DNA from: Variovorax sp. OV329
Lineage (GTDB): Bacteria > Pseudomonadota > Gammaproteobacteria > Burkholderiales > Burkholderiaceae_C
DNA: 64,000 nucleotides
Assembly (NCBI RefSeq): GCF_900114785.1
Contig: NZ_FOUG01000010.1
Span: forward strand, 141,516-205,515
Direction of reading: 5' to 3'
The translations under genes and the position numbers were made by a program. Under the pieces are notes generated by a model. The model searched no databases and was not told the DNA's origin. It worked only from the letters and a program-made list of their open reading frames with translations. Below, piece after piece: positions 17,743 through 26,117 of this stretch; the stretch's first letter is position 1, and every line of letters starts with the position of its first letter.

Positions 17743-18746
17743 GCAGGCCTTGTGGTGGGGGCAGCGGCCTTGGGCAGCGATTTCTTTTCTGGCGAACGGA
17801 TGTTGTCGATGGACAGGCGCACCTTCTCGCCCACGCTCAGCTTGGTGTAGCGGCGCTCACCCTCGCGGCTGAGCTCCTTCTGCAGCGCGAACACCGATTG
17901 CGGCCGCGAGAGCGGGTCCAGCGACATGCACCACTCGACCACCTCGATCAGGTTGTCGGAGTAGACGCCGCGCAGGCGCGAGAGCGACAGCGAGAGGCGG
18001 TCCTTCTCGATGCGCTGCGGCGCATCCGCCGGCGGGTAGCCCTGCATGCAGGCATAGATGCAGGCGCCGATGGCGTAGATGTCGGTCCACGGGCCCATGG
18101 AGGAGTCGCGCCTGTACATCTCGGGGGCGGCGAAGCCGGGGGTGTACATGGGGCGGATGAAGTTGCCTTCCTTGGAAAGCACTTCGCGCGCGGCGCCGAA
18201 GTCGATCATCACCGCGCGGTCGTCGTCGGTGACGAAGATGTTGGCCGGCTTGATGTCCAGGTGCAGCATCTTGTGCTGGTGCACGATGCGCAGGCCGCGC
18301 AAGATCTCGTCGAAGAGAGAGCGGATGGTGGACTCGCGGAACACCTTCTGCTTCTTCAAATCGCGGGCGGTGACGATGAAGTCCTGCAGGGTCGCACCCT
18401 CCAGGTAGTTCATCACCATGTAGACCGTCTCGTTTTCGCGAAAGAAGTTGAGCACGCTTACCACGGAGGCATGCGAGATCTGCGCGAGGGAGCGGCCTTC
18501 TTCGAAGAAGCTCTTGAGGCCCAGGCGGTAGAGCGACAGCTTTTCCGGCGACACCACCGGCAGCAGTTCGCCCACGCCGCGCGAGGCCAGCGAGGAAGGA
18601 AGGTATTCCTTGATGGCCACCTGCTGGCCCGCGTTGTCCAGGGCCAGGTACACCACGCCGAAACCGCCCGCGGAAAGCCGGCGCACGACACGGTAACCGC
18701 CGATGACCGTGTCCGGCATCAGGGGTGAAGGTTTGACCTTTGACAT
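17739..18746 (-). CDS. Hanks-type Ser/Thr protein kinase (non-RD)
   Basis: A 335-aa soluble kinase starting MSKVKPSPLMPDTVIGGYRV. The Gly-rich loop is LSAGGFGVVYLA, the ATP-binding Lys is K46 (VAIKEYLP), the catalytic loop is HLDIKPANI (Asp164) and the metal-binding DFG is at about 182-184. The usual Arg before the catalytic Asp is Leu, so it is a non-RD kinase. After the kinase domain there is only a short basic Pro-rich tail: no transmembrane helix and no PASTA repeats, so it is not a cell-wall-sensing type. The longer upstream frame lacks family similarity. It is first in the operon, divergent from yicC. Confidence 0.92.
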   Translation of the reverse strand: MSKVKPSPLMPDTVIGGYRVVRRLSAGGFGVVYLALDNAGQQVAIKEYLPSSLASRGVGELLPVVSPEKLSLYRLGLKSFFEEGRSLAQISHASVVSVLNFFRENETVYMVMNYLEGATLQDFIVTARDLKKQKVFRESTIRSLFDEILRGLRIVHQHKMLHLDIKPANIFVTDDDRAVMIDFGAAREVLSKEGNFIRPMYTPGFAAPEMYRRDSSMGPWTDIYAIGACIYACMQGYPPADAPQRIEKDRLSLSLSRLRGVYSDNLIEVVEWCMSLDPLSRPQSVFALQKELSREGERRYTKLSVGEKVRLSIDNIRSPEKKSLPKAAAPTTRPA

Positions 18747-18835
18747 AATCCGGGAGTTTCGCCCGAAGGCGGCAGTGCGGCAAGCGAACAACATGCCGGC
18801 GCCCCTCGTGCAGCAATCGAACACAGCGAGGCGCA

Positions 18836-19753
18836 ATGCCAGTTTACAGCATGACCGGCTACGCAAGTGGCCAGACCGGCGCCCCCGCCGGTACCTCGGA
18901 GAGCGACGCCCGCCCCTCGGCAACGGGCCGTCTGGGCATCGAGATCCGCTCCGTCAACAGCCGCTTCCTGGACCTCACTTTCAAGCTGCCGGAAGAGCTC
19001 CGCCAGCATGAAGCGGCCCTGCGCGAACTGTTGGGAGAACGCCTCAAACGCGGCAAGGTCGAGGTGCGCGGCAGCATCGAAAGCACCGCACCCGGCGGCG
19101 TGGCCGAGCCCTCGACGCGCTTTCTGCAGCGCATCAACGGCGTGCAGGACAGCATCCGAGCCTGGCTGCCCGGCGCGCGCGAACTGAGCGTGGCCGACGT
19201 GCTGCGCCTGGCCGGCGGCGAAAGCGCCGCGCAGGGCGACTGGGGCCCGGCCCTGGCCGAGCTGGCGGCGCGCGTGGTGGAAGACCTGCTGGGTGCCCGC
19301 GAGCGCGAAGGCGCCCGCCTGGCCACCATGCTCAAGGACCGCGTCTCGCAATTGCGCAAGCTGGCCGAGCAGGCCACGCCCCTGGTGCCTCAGCTGGTCG
19401 AGCAGCAGCGCCAGCGCTTCCTCGAGCGCTGGCAGGAGGCCATGGGCCTGGCGGCCGGCAGCACCCTGCCCGAAGCCGCCCAGGACCGCGCCCTGTCGGA
19501 AGCCACCGCCTTCGCCATCCGCATCGACGTGGCCGAGGAGCTCACCCGCCTGGCCTCGCACCTGGACGAAATCGAGCGCCTGCTCAAGAAGGGCGGCGAC
19601 ATCGGCAAGCGTCTCGATTTCCTGATTCAGGAGTTGCACCGCGAGGCCAACACGCTGGGCTCCAAGTCGGCCACCCTGGAACTGTCGCGCATCGGCGTGG
19701 ACATGAAGGTGCTGATCGAGCAGATGCGCGAGCAGGTCCAGAACATCGAGTAG
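18836..19753 (+). CDS. yicC: YicC/YloC family endoribonuclease
   Basis: A 305-aa protein with the family opening MPVYSMTGYASG, the EIRSVNSRFLDLTFKLPEEL segment and the conserved C-terminus RLDFLIQELHREANTLGSKS. YicC proteins have been shown to be hexameric endoribonucleases in several bacteria. The gene stands 8 bp before gmk, the standard yicC-gmk-rpoZ arrangement. The start is divergent from the kinase gene, with 89 bp between. Confidence 0.94.
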   Translation: MPVYSMTGYASGQTGAPAGTSESDARPSATGRLGIEIRSVNSRFLDLTFKLPEELRQHEAALRELLGERLKRGKVEVRGSIESTAPGGVAEPSTRFLQRINGVQDSIRAWLPGARELSVADVLRLAGGESAAQGDWGPALAELAARVVEDLLGAREREGARLATMLKDRVSQLRKLAEQATPLVPQLVEQQRQRFLERWQEAMGLAAGSTLPEAAQDRALSEATAFAIRIDVAEELTRLASHLDEIERLLKKGGDIGKRLDFLIQELHREANTLGSKSATLELSRIGVDMKVLIEQMREQVQNIE

Positions 19754-19761
19754 AACCGGAC

Positions 19762-20382
19762 ATGGACTATCCCGGAAACATCTTCGTGGTCGCGGCGCCC
19801 AGCGGTGCCGGCAAGTCGAGCCTGGTCAAGGCCCTGATGGAACTGGACTCGGCCGTCCAGCCCTCGGTCTCGCACACCACGCGCCCCCCGCGCGGGCAGG
19901 AAAAGCATGGCCGCGAATACTTCTTCGCCTCGCATGCCGAGTTCGACGCCATGGTCGAAGGCGAGGCCTTTGTCGAATGGGCGCACGTGCATGGCCAGCG
20001 CTACGGCACCTCCAAGCGGGCCATCGAGGAGCGCATCGCCCAGGGCGCCGACGTGGTGCTGGAAATCGACTTCCAGGGCGCGCTGCAGATCCGCAAGGCC
20101 TTTGCCAACGCGGTGCTGATCTTCATCCTGCCGCCCAGCTGGGAAGAGCTGCGCTCGCGCCTGGAACGCCGGGGCGAGGACAGCGACGAAGTCATCGAAC
20201 TGCGGCTGAAGAACGCCGCCGAGGAGATGGCCCAGGCCAGCGAGTTCGATTTCGTTATAATCAACGAGATATTTGAACGCGCGCTTTTCGACCTCAAAGC
20301 GATCGTGCATGCGCAGCGGCTGCGCTACACCGCCCAGCGCCGCCTGCGAGCCGAGACCTTCGCCGCGCTGAACATTTCCTGA
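19762..20382 (+). CDS. gmk: Guanylate kinase
   Basis: A 206-aa enzyme that phosphorylates GMP to GDP. The P-loop is VAAPSGAGKSSLVKAL; the GMP-binding segment is HTTRPPRGQEKHGREYFF; the lid and C-terminal FDFVIINEIFERAL are typical. It lies between yicC and rpoZ. An unusual local feature is the codon pair with two ATA Ile codons at about 20257 and 20269, which creates a perfect TATAAT; see findings. Confidence 0.97.
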   Translation: MDYPGNIFVVAAPSGAGKSSLVKALMELDSAVQPSVSHTTRPPRGQEKHGREYFFASHAEFDAMVEGEAFVEWAHVHGQRYGTSKRAIEERIAQGADVVLEIDFQGALQIRKAFANAVLIFILPPSWEELRSRLERRGEDSDEVIELRLKNAAEEMAQASEFDFVIINEIFERALFDLKAIVHAQRLRYTAQRRLRAETFAALNIS

Positions 20383-20407
20383 CAGACCACCACCCGAAAG
20401 CTCAACG

Positions 20408-20611
20408 ATGGCCCGCATCACTGTCGAAGATTGCCTGCAACAGATTCCCAACCGCTTTCAGCTCGTGCTGGTGGCCACCTACCGTGCCCGCATGCTCAGC
20501 CAGGGCCACGCGCCCAAGATCGAGAGCAAGAACAAGCCGGGCGTGACCGCCCTGCGCGAAGTGGCCGAAGGCAAGGTCGGCATCGAGATGCTCAAGAAGG
20601 TGCCGGGCTGA
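20408..20611 (+). CDS. rpoZ: RNA polymerase omega subunit
   Basis: A 67-aa protein MARITVEDCLQQIPNRFQLV..., full-length for betaproteobacterial omega. It helps assemble and stabilise the beta' subunit and forms part of a ppGpp-binding site in E. coli. It lies 25 bp after gmk and is followed by an intrinsic terminator, with spoT next. Confidence 0.97.
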   Translation: MARITVEDCLQQIPNRFQLVLVATYRARMLSQGHAPKIESKNKPGVTALREVAEGKVGIEMLKKVPG

Positions 20612-20635
20612 TAGCGGCCAGTCACTTTCACCGAG

Positions 20636-20663
20636 AAAGGCACCCTTTGTGGTGCCTTTTTTT
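20636..20663 (+). terminator. Intrinsic terminator after rpoZ
   Basis: The 9-bp stem AAAGGCACC / GGTGCCTTT with a 6-nt loop is followed by a seven-T run. It separates the yicC-gmk-rpoZ transcript from spoT. Confidence 0.92.
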
Positions 20664-20706
20664 ACGTCTGGGCACGCTTGGGCACCGGCCACGCTAAAGT
20701 GAGGGT

Positions 20707-22962
20707 ATGAGTGCGGTCGCCAAACCCAAGCAGAACGCCCCCGCCGGAGCCCACCGCCCGACGCCGGCGTCGCTGAATGCCGCGGCCGCCAGCTTCGCCG
20801 CACTGACGGCCAAGCTCGACTACCTGGACGCGGAAGACACCGAGATGGTGCGCCGCGCCTACCGCTTCGCGGACGAGGCCCACCTGGGCCAGCTGCGCAA
20901 CAGCGGTGAGCCCTACATCACCCACCCGATCGCCGTCGCCGCCCAGTGCGCCGAATGGAAGCTGGACGCCCAGGCCCTGATGGCCGCCCTGCTGCACGAC
21001 GCCATCGAGGACTGCGGGGTCACCAAGGCCGAGCTGATCGAGCGCTTCGGCGCTCCGGTCGCCGAACTGGTGGACGGCCTGACCAAGCTGGACAAGCTGC
21101 AGTTCAACACCCGTGAAGAGAACCAGGCCGAGTCCTTCCGCAAGATGCTGCTGGCCATGGCGCGCGACGTGCGCGTCATCCTCATCAAGCTGGCCGACCG
21201 CACCCACAACATGCGCACGCTGGACGATGCGCCGCGCGAGAAGTGGGGCCGCATCTCCAAGGAAACGCTGGACATCTACGCGCCCATCGCGCACCGGCTG
21301 GGCCTGAACCAGACCTACCGCGAGCTGCAGGAAGAGTCCTTCAAGCACCTGTTGCCGTGGCGCTACACCGTGCTGTCGAAGGCGGTCACCAAGGCCCGCA
21401 GCCGGCGCCGCGACCTGATCCAGAAGGTGCAGAAGGAGCTGGAGGGCGCCTTCGCCGCAGCCAGCATCCCAGTGCGGATCGCCGGGCGCGAGAAGACGCT
21501 CTACTCCATTTACTGCAAGATGCAGGACAAGCACCTGAGCTTTGCCCAGGTGACCGACATCTACGGCTTCCGGCTGATCATGCCGACGGTGGTGAGCTGC
21601 TACACCGGCCTGGGCATCCTGCACCAGATGTACAAGCCGCTGCCTGGCAAGTTCAAGGATCACATCGCCATCCCGAAGGTCAACGGCTACCAGTCGCTGC
21701 ACACCACGCTGGTGGGCCCTTCGAGCGTGAACGTCGAGTTCCAGCTGCGCACCGAGGCCATGCACGTGGTGGCCGAATCGGGCGTGGCGGCGCACTGGCT
21801 CTACAAGGCTTCCGACCCGGCGCCGGCCAGCAACGAGCGGCTGGGCACCAAGTGGCTGCAGTCCCTGCTCGACATCCAGGACGAGACCCGCGATGCGGCC
21901 GAGTTCTGGGACCACGTCAAGGTGGACCTGTTCCCCGACGCGGTCTACGTGTTCACGCCCAAGAGCCAGATCCTGGCGCTGCCGCGCGGCGCCACGGTGA
22001 TCGACTTCGCCTACGCCATCCACAGCAACGTGGGCGACCACACCTCGGCCGCGCGCATCAACGGCGACCAGGTGCCGCTTCGCACCGAGCTCAAGAACGG
22101 CGACGTGGTGGAGGTGGTCACCGCGCCCACCTCCAACCCGAATCCGGCCTGGCTGGGCTTCGTGCGCACCGGCCGCGCGCGCTCCAAGATCCGCCACTAT
22201 CTCAAGACCCTGGCGCAGGCCGAGTCCGAACAGCTGGGCGAGCGCCTGCTGGCCCAGGCACTGCGCGCCGAGGGCCTGGGCAGCCTGCCGGCCGACGACG
22301 ACGAGCACCAGGGCGTGTGGGAAAAGCTGCTGCGCTTCACCGGCAACCGCACCCGCGTCGAACTGGTCACCGACATCGGACTGGGCAAGCGCATCGCCAC
22401 CATCGTGGCCAAGCGGCTCATGGCCCTGCTGGCCGAGCGCGGCGAGCGGCCCGACGCGCTCATGCTCAGCCGCGAGCGCTTCACCGCGCACGAGACGGTC
22501 TCGCAAGGCGCCGTCACGCTGGACGGCAGCGAGAACTCGTCGGTGCGCTTCGCCCTGTGCTGCCGCCCCATTCCGGGCGACGCGATCGTCGGCTACCTGG
22601 GCCATGGCGAAGGCCTGGTGGTGCATACCGACGAATGCGGCGTGGGCCAGCGCCTGCGCTATCGCGACAGCGAGCGATTCTTCGCGGTGGAATGGTCGGA
22701 CGAGCCGGTCCGCACCTTCGAGACCGGCATCGTCATCACCGTGCGCAACGACAAGGGCGTGCTGGCCCGCGTGGCCGCATCGCTGTCGGCCGCCGAGGCC
22801 GACATCACACACGTGGAAATGTCGGAAGAAGTGCCGCAGGACTCCACCGACCTGCGCTTCGTGATTGCCGTGCGCGACCGCACGCACCTGGACCACGTGC
22901 TGCGCGCGGTGCGCCGCACGCCCTCCGTGCTCAGCGCGGTGCGCACCGTGCCTGCGCCCTGA
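20707..22962 (+). CDS. spoT: Bifunctional (p)ppGpp synthetase/hydrolase (RelA/SpoT family)
   Basis: A 751-aa RSH enzyme. The HD hydrolase domain is intact (His73 in YITHPIAVAAQ, His97-Asp98 in LLHDAIED). The synthetase domain carries IYGFRLIMPTVVSCYTGLG and the basic KFKD-HIAIPKVNGYQSLHTT segment, the charge type of bifunctional or SpoT-like enzymes rather than the acidic RelA form. TGS (VYVFTPKSQILALPRGATVI) and C-terminal ACT domains (FETGIVITVRNDKGVLARVA) follow. It makes and degrades the stringent-response alarmone. It starts 43 bp after the rpoZ terminator, so it needs its own promoter or readthrough. It converges with greB 8 bp away. Confidence 0.96.
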   Translation: MSAVAKPKQNAPAGAHRPTPASLNAAAASFAALTAKLDYLDAEDTEMVRRAYRFADEAHLGQLRNSGEPYITHPIAVAAQCAEWKLDAQALMAALLHDAIEDCGVTKAELIERFGAPVAELVDGLTKLDKLQFNTREENQAESFRKMLLAMARDVRVILIKLADRTHNMRTLDDAPREKWGRISKETLDIYAPIAHRLGLNQTYRELQEESFKHLLPWRYTVLSKAVTKARSRRRDLIQKVQKELEGAFAAASIPVRIAGREKTLYSIYCKMQDKHLSFAQVTDIYGFRLIMPTVVSCYTGLGILHQMYKPLPGKFKDHIAIPKVNGYQSLHTTLVGPSSVNVEFQLRTEAMHVVAESGVAAHWLYKASDPAPASNERLGTKWLQSLLDIQDETRDAAEFWDHVKVDLFPDAVYVFTPKSQILALPRGATVIDFAYAIHSNVGDHTSAARINGDQVPLRTELKNGDVVEVVTAPTSNPNPAWLGFVRTGRARSKIRHYLKTLAQAESEQLGERLLAQALRAEGLGSLPADDDEHQGVWEKLLRFTGNRTRVELVTDIGLGKRIATIVAKRLMALLAERGERPDALMLSRERFTAHETVSQGAVTLDGSENSSVRFALCCRPIPGDAIVGYLGHGEGLVVHTDECGVGQRLRYRDSERFFAVEWSDEPVRTFETGIVITVRNDKGVLARVAASLSAAEADITHVEMSEEVPQDSTDLRFVIAVRDRTHLDHVLRAVRRTPSVLSAVRTVPAP

Positions 22963-22970
22963 CCCTTTGA

Positions 22971-23528
22971 TCAGTGGGGCGTCGGGTAGCGGACCTCCAG
23001 CACCTCGACCTCGTGCACGCCGCCGGGCGTGACCAGCTTCACCACGTCGCCTTCGCGTGACTTCAGCAGCGCCCGCGCGATGGGCGAGATCCAGCTCACC
23101 TGCTGCTGGCTGCTTTCTGCCTCGTCGATGCCCAGGATGGTGACGCTGCGCTCCTCGCCGCTTTCGTCGGCGTAGGTGACGGTGGCGCCGAAGTAGACCT
23201 GGTCGCTGCCGTGGTGCACCGAGGGGTCGGTCACTTCGGCGATCTCCAGCCGCTTGGTGAGGAAGCGGATGCGCCGGTCGATCTCGCGCAGGCGCTTCTT
23301 GCCGTAGAGGTAGTCGCCGTTCTCCGAGCGATCGCCGTTCTTGGCGGCCCAGTGCACCGCCTCGACCACCTTGGGCCGCTCGTCGTCCATCAGCTGGAGC
23401 AGCTCGCCGCGCAGGCGCTCGAAGCCGCCCGGCGTCATGTAGTTGCGGGTACCGGCGGGAATGGAAGGCAGCGCGCCGTCTTCCTCGTCGTCGCCGGCGT
23501 CGCTTTCCTTGGTGAATGCCTTGCTCAT
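22971..23528 (-). CDS. greB: Transcription elongation factor GreB
   Basis: A 185-aa Gre factor. After a short acidic N-terminal extension (DAGDDEEDG) comes the coiled-coil (MTPGGFERLRGELLQLMDDE, GDRSENGDYLYGKKRLREID) and the FKBP-like C-terminal domain (VSWISPIARALLKSREGDVV). GreB rescues backtracked RNA polymerase by stimulating transcript cleavage. The ATG at 23528 follows AAGGACG; a frame start 8 codons upstream is less likely. The basic patch KKRLREIDRRIRFLTKRLE fits GreB rather than GreA. Confidence 0.93.
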   Translation of the reverse strand: MSKAFTKESDAGDDEEDGALPSIPAGTRNYMTPGGFERLRGELLQLMDDERPKVVEAVHWAAKNGDRSENGDYLYGKKRLREIDRRIRFLTKRLEIAEVTDPSVHHGSDQVYFGATVTYADESGEERSVTILGIDEAESSQQQVSWISPIARALLKSREGDVVKLVTPGGVHEVEVLEVRYPTPH

Positions 23529-23547
23529 CGTCCTTGCGTGTTTTCTC

Positions 23548-23577
23548 TTCAAGGAAATGATAGGCCTGAACTACAAT
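23548..23577 (+). promoter_or_regulatory. Candidate promoter of the glycine riboswitch transcript
   Basis: TACAAT at 23572-23577 and TTCAAG at 23548-23553 are 18 bp apart. Transcription would begin at about 23584, right where the riboswitch structure begins. Confidence 0.55.
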
Positions 23578-23583
23578 CGCGGC

Positions 23584-23787
23584 TCTGCAGGAGAGCGGGC
23601 AAAGCCATTTGCCCCACCGAAGGCGCAAACTCCCATAAACGCTCAGGTCGGCCCAGCCAGGGCCTGTACTGCAGATACTGTCAGTGCCGTCTGGAGAGCC
23701 ATCGCAAGCCATTGCGATGCACCGAAGGAGCAAGTCCGTTGCGGGTGCAGCGGATGAATCTCTCAGGTACCAAGGACAGGGGGAGCG
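23584..23787 (+). promoter_or_regulatory. Tandem glycine riboswitch
   Basis: Two glycine aptamers in series. The first, about 23588-23676, has GGAGAG, ACCGAAGGCGCAA and CTCAGGT. The second, about 23680-23787, has GGAGAGCC, ACCGAAGGAGCAAG, TCTCAGGTACCAAGGACAG and GGGGGAG. These are the hallmark conserved blocks of the gcvT-type riboswitch. About 116 nt of expression platform lie between it and the D-amino-acid dehydrogenase ATG at 23904. Glycine riboswitches usually turn on genes for glycine breakdown or export, so glycine likely induces the dehydrogenase. Confidence 0.95.
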
Positions 23788-23903
23788 GCAACTTGGACGT
23801 GCGAGCATGCACGCGGCCCGGTTGCCCATCGATTTTCCCCGGTGGCATTCGTCGTCGCGCATCCCCCGCCCGTTCAAGCGCTGCAACCTCGAAAGGGTTC
23901 TCC

Positions 23904-25178
23904 ATGCGCGTGATCGTCCTCGGTGCCGGCCTGCTCGGCACCACCTCGGCCTACTACCTCCAGCAACTCGGTCACCAGGTGACCGTGATCGACCGGCAAG
24001 CCACCCCGGGCGCCGAAACCAGCTTCGCCAATGGCGGCCAGATCTCGGTGAGCCATGCCGAGCCCTGGGCCAACCCCAGTGCTCCGCTGAAGCTGCTGCA
24101 ATGGCTGGGCAAGGAAGATGCGCCCCTGCTCTTCCGGCTGCGCTCGGATCTGCGGCAGTGGCTTTGGGGCTTGTCCTTCTTGCGCGAATGCACGCCGGCG
24201 CGCACGCGCCACAACATCCGCCAGATCGTGCAGCTGGGCACCTACAGCCGCACCATGCTGCAGGAGTTGCGGCGCGACACCGGCATCGACTACGAGCAGC
24301 GCACCCAGGGCATCCTGCACTTCTACACCAACGCCAAGGAGTTCGACGGCGCGCTGGCACCGGCCGAGCAGATGCGCGCACTGGGCTGCGAGCGCCGCGT
24401 GATTTCGGCCGACGAGGCCGTGGCCATCGAGCCGGCGCTCAAGCACATCCGGTCGAAGCTCGCCGGTGCCACCTACACCGCCGAGGATGAATCGGGCGAT
24501 GCCAACGCCTTCGCGCGCGCCCTCGCCCGGATGGCGCAGGCCAGTGGCGTCGAGTTCAGGATGAGCCACAGCATCACCGCGCTACGCCAGACCGGCGGGC
24601 GCATCGACCACGTGGAAGTCACGGACGACACCGGCCGCTTCCAGCGCATTCAGGGCGATGCCTTCGTGCTCGCGGCAGGTTCGTTCAGCGCGCTGCTGGC
24701 GCAGCCGCTGGGCATCCGGCTGCCGATCTACCCGGCCAAGGGCTATTCGGTGACGCTGCCGGTGAAGGACGCGAGCCGCGCCTACGAGACCTCGCTCACC
24801 GACGACGAATACAAGCTGGTGTTCTCGCGCTACACCTCCGAAGACGGCGACCGCATGCGCATCGCCGGCACGGCCGAACTCAACGGCTACGACCGCGACC
24901 TGAACGCGACGCGCTGCGAGGCCATCGTGCGCCGAGTGGAAGAGCTGTTCCCCGGCGCGGGCGACACCTCGCAGGCCCGCTTCTGGACCGGCCTGCGTCC
25001 GGCCACGCCCAGCAACGTGCCGATCATCGGCAAGTCGAAGCTGGCCAACCTGTTCCTGAACACGGGGCACGGCACGCTGGGCTGGACGCACGCCTGCGGC
25101 TCGGGCAAGTCGATCGCGCGCATCGTGAGCGGGCTCAAGCCCGAGGTGGACTTCGCCTTTGCCGGCATGGCGGCCTGA
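23904..25178 (+). CDS. dadA: D-amino-acid dehydrogenase (DadA family)
   Basis: A 424-aa FAD-dependent oxidoreductase. The dinucleotide-binding motif is at the start (MRVIVLGAGLLGTTSAYYLQ), followed by the DadA-type FANGGQISVSHAEPWANP and near the C-terminus FWTGLRPATPSNVPIIGKS and LNTGHGTLGWTHACGSGKS. DadA oxidises D-alanine and other D-amino acids to 2-oxo acids, feeding electrons to the respiratory chain at the inner membrane. The ATG follows GAAAGGG. The frame is open upstream through the riboswitch, which is clearly non-coding. Control by a glycine riboswitch suggests that glycine, or amino acids raised along with it, is a relevant substrate or signal. Confidence 0.92.
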   Translation: MRVIVLGAGLLGTTSAYYLQQLGHQVTVIDRQATPGAETSFANGGQISVSHAEPWANPSAPLKLLQWLGKEDAPLLFRLRSDLRQWLWGLSFLRECTPARTRHNIRQIVQLGTYSRTMLQELRRDTGIDYEQRTQGILHFYTNAKEFDGALAPAEQMRALGCERRVISADEAVAIEPALKHIRSKLAGATYTAEDESGDANAFARALARMAQASGVEFRMSHSITALRQTGGRIDHVEVTDDTGRFQRIQGDAFVLAAGSFSALLAQPLGIRLPIYPAKGYSVTLPVKDASRAYETSLTDDEYKLVFSRYTSEDGDRMRIAGTAELNGYDRDLNATRCEAIVRRVEELFPGAGDTSQARFWTGLRPATPSNVPIIGKSKLANLFLNTGHGTLGWTHACGSGKSIARIVSGLKPEVDFAFAGMAA

Positions 25179-25191
25179 GAAAGGCGGCTGG

Positions 25192-25233
25192 CAAAAAGAA
25201 AACGGGTCAGTTCCCGCAAAGGAACTGACCCGT
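25192..25233 (-). terminator. Intrinsic terminator of tRNA-Arg
   Basis: A perfect 13-bp stem ACGGGTCAGTTCC / GGAACTGACCCGT with a 6-nt loop. On the minus strand it ends in TTTTCTTTTT, directly after the tRNA. Confidence 0.92.
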
Positions 25234-25239
25234 GAATGT

Positions 25240-25316
25240 TGGTGCGGCTGGCAGGAATTGAACCCACGACCCCTTGGTTCGTAGCCAAGTACTCTATCCA
25301 ACTGAGCTACAGCCGC
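25240..25316 (-). tRNA. tRNA-Arg (ACG)
   Basis: 77 nt including encoded CCA. The acceptor GCGGCTG pairs with CAGCCGC, the anticodon loop is CTACGAA (anticodon ACG, read as ICG), and D-loop AGTTGGA and T-loop TTCAATT are normal. Confidence 0.97.
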
Positions 25317-25649
25317 ACAGCTCGCAATTCTAGCATGCCTGGGTATTGCTACCTTGGCAGCGCCTTGAATTTGATCATTCAAAGTGCGTCAACTGCGAAG
25401 CCCTCGATTATGACACAAGTTTAGGCTCGTTGCGAAAAAATGAGGAGTTCGCGCCAGGCAACCAGCCGCGCCGTCGATGCGACATGCGTCATGCCGTCTG
25501 CAGCAACTGCGCAGCGTATCGAGAACTTTGTCATGGTCGCCTGTCATGGCCGCGAAACAGAGACCAAAAGTCCTCTCTTTTCTCCCTTTGGCTACTTTGG
25601 ACTGCTTCGTAAAGTCTGGGCATCCCTTAGTACTACCCATTTCATCGCC
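25317..25649. other. 333-bp intergenic region
   Basis: It contains the tRNA-Arg promoter at its left end. The rest (about 25340-25649) is less GC-rich than the surroundings. It must hold the FHA gene's promoter, but I see no clear -35/-10 pair. A frame in phase with the FHA gene opens at 25440 but looks non-coding. No RNA gene is recognised. Confidence 0.4.
25327..25332 (-). promoter_or_regulatory. -10 box of tRNA-Arg promoter
   Basis: TAGAAT on the minus strand, 10 bp upstream of the tRNA 5' end, in the context TAGAATTGCG that recurs in front of the CAU tRNA at 27384. Confidence 0.6.
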
Positions 25650-26021
25650 ATGCCCAGATTGATCATCCTTGCCAGGGACCGCAGCAGTAGACAGGTCTAC
25701 ATCAGCGGCCGCATGACCACCATCGGCCGCAACCAGAACAACTCGCTGGTCGTCGACCGCGATCGCGTGAGCCGCAAGCACGCGATGATCGACTGGGATG
25801 GCGCGCGCTATTCCATTGTCGACATCGGCAGCCGCAACGGCACCTTCCTGAATGGCATGCGAATCATGCAGCATGACCTTCGCAATGGCGACACCATCAC
25901 CATCGGCGACTGCGACCTGCGCTTCCTGAGCGACGTGCAGATCGCGGCGGATCGATCCCTGCGCCTGATCACGATGCCCGGCTCGCTGGCCGACTTGCAA
26001 GGAATGCCGGTTCCGGCCTGA
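25650..26021 (+). CDS. FHA-domain protein
   Basis: A 123-aa protein that is almost only a forkhead-associated domain: TTIGRNQNNSLVV, the phosphothreonine-binding SRKHAMI and SRNGTFLNG motifs are all intact. FHA domains bind phosphothreonine peptides. The start MPRLIILARDRSS at 25650 is taken as the domain start; an upstream extension to 25440 is not domain-like. The only Ser/Thr kinase gene seen in the window is about 7 kb away (17739-18746), so a functional link is possible but not shown. No second domain. Confidence 0.85.
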   Translation: MPRLIILARDRSSRQVYISGRMTTIGRNQNNSLVVDRDRVSRKHAMIDWDGARYSIVDIGSRNGTFLNGMRIMQHDLRNGDTITIGDCDLRFLSDVQIAADRSLRLITMPGSLADLQGMPVPA

Positions 26022-26117
26022 TGCGGCTGGCCGAGTGCGCGCCGCGCCCCTCGGCGCGACGCGACCGGCGCTCCGATCCACGCGCAGCAGAGAGGTGGCG
26101 GCCACCCGTGGGCTCGC

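Noticed and set aside
20662..24381. 1239-codon open frame on the minus strand
   Set aside because: Antisense to spoT and dadA and crossing greB and the riboswitch; the composition is typical of a shadow frame.
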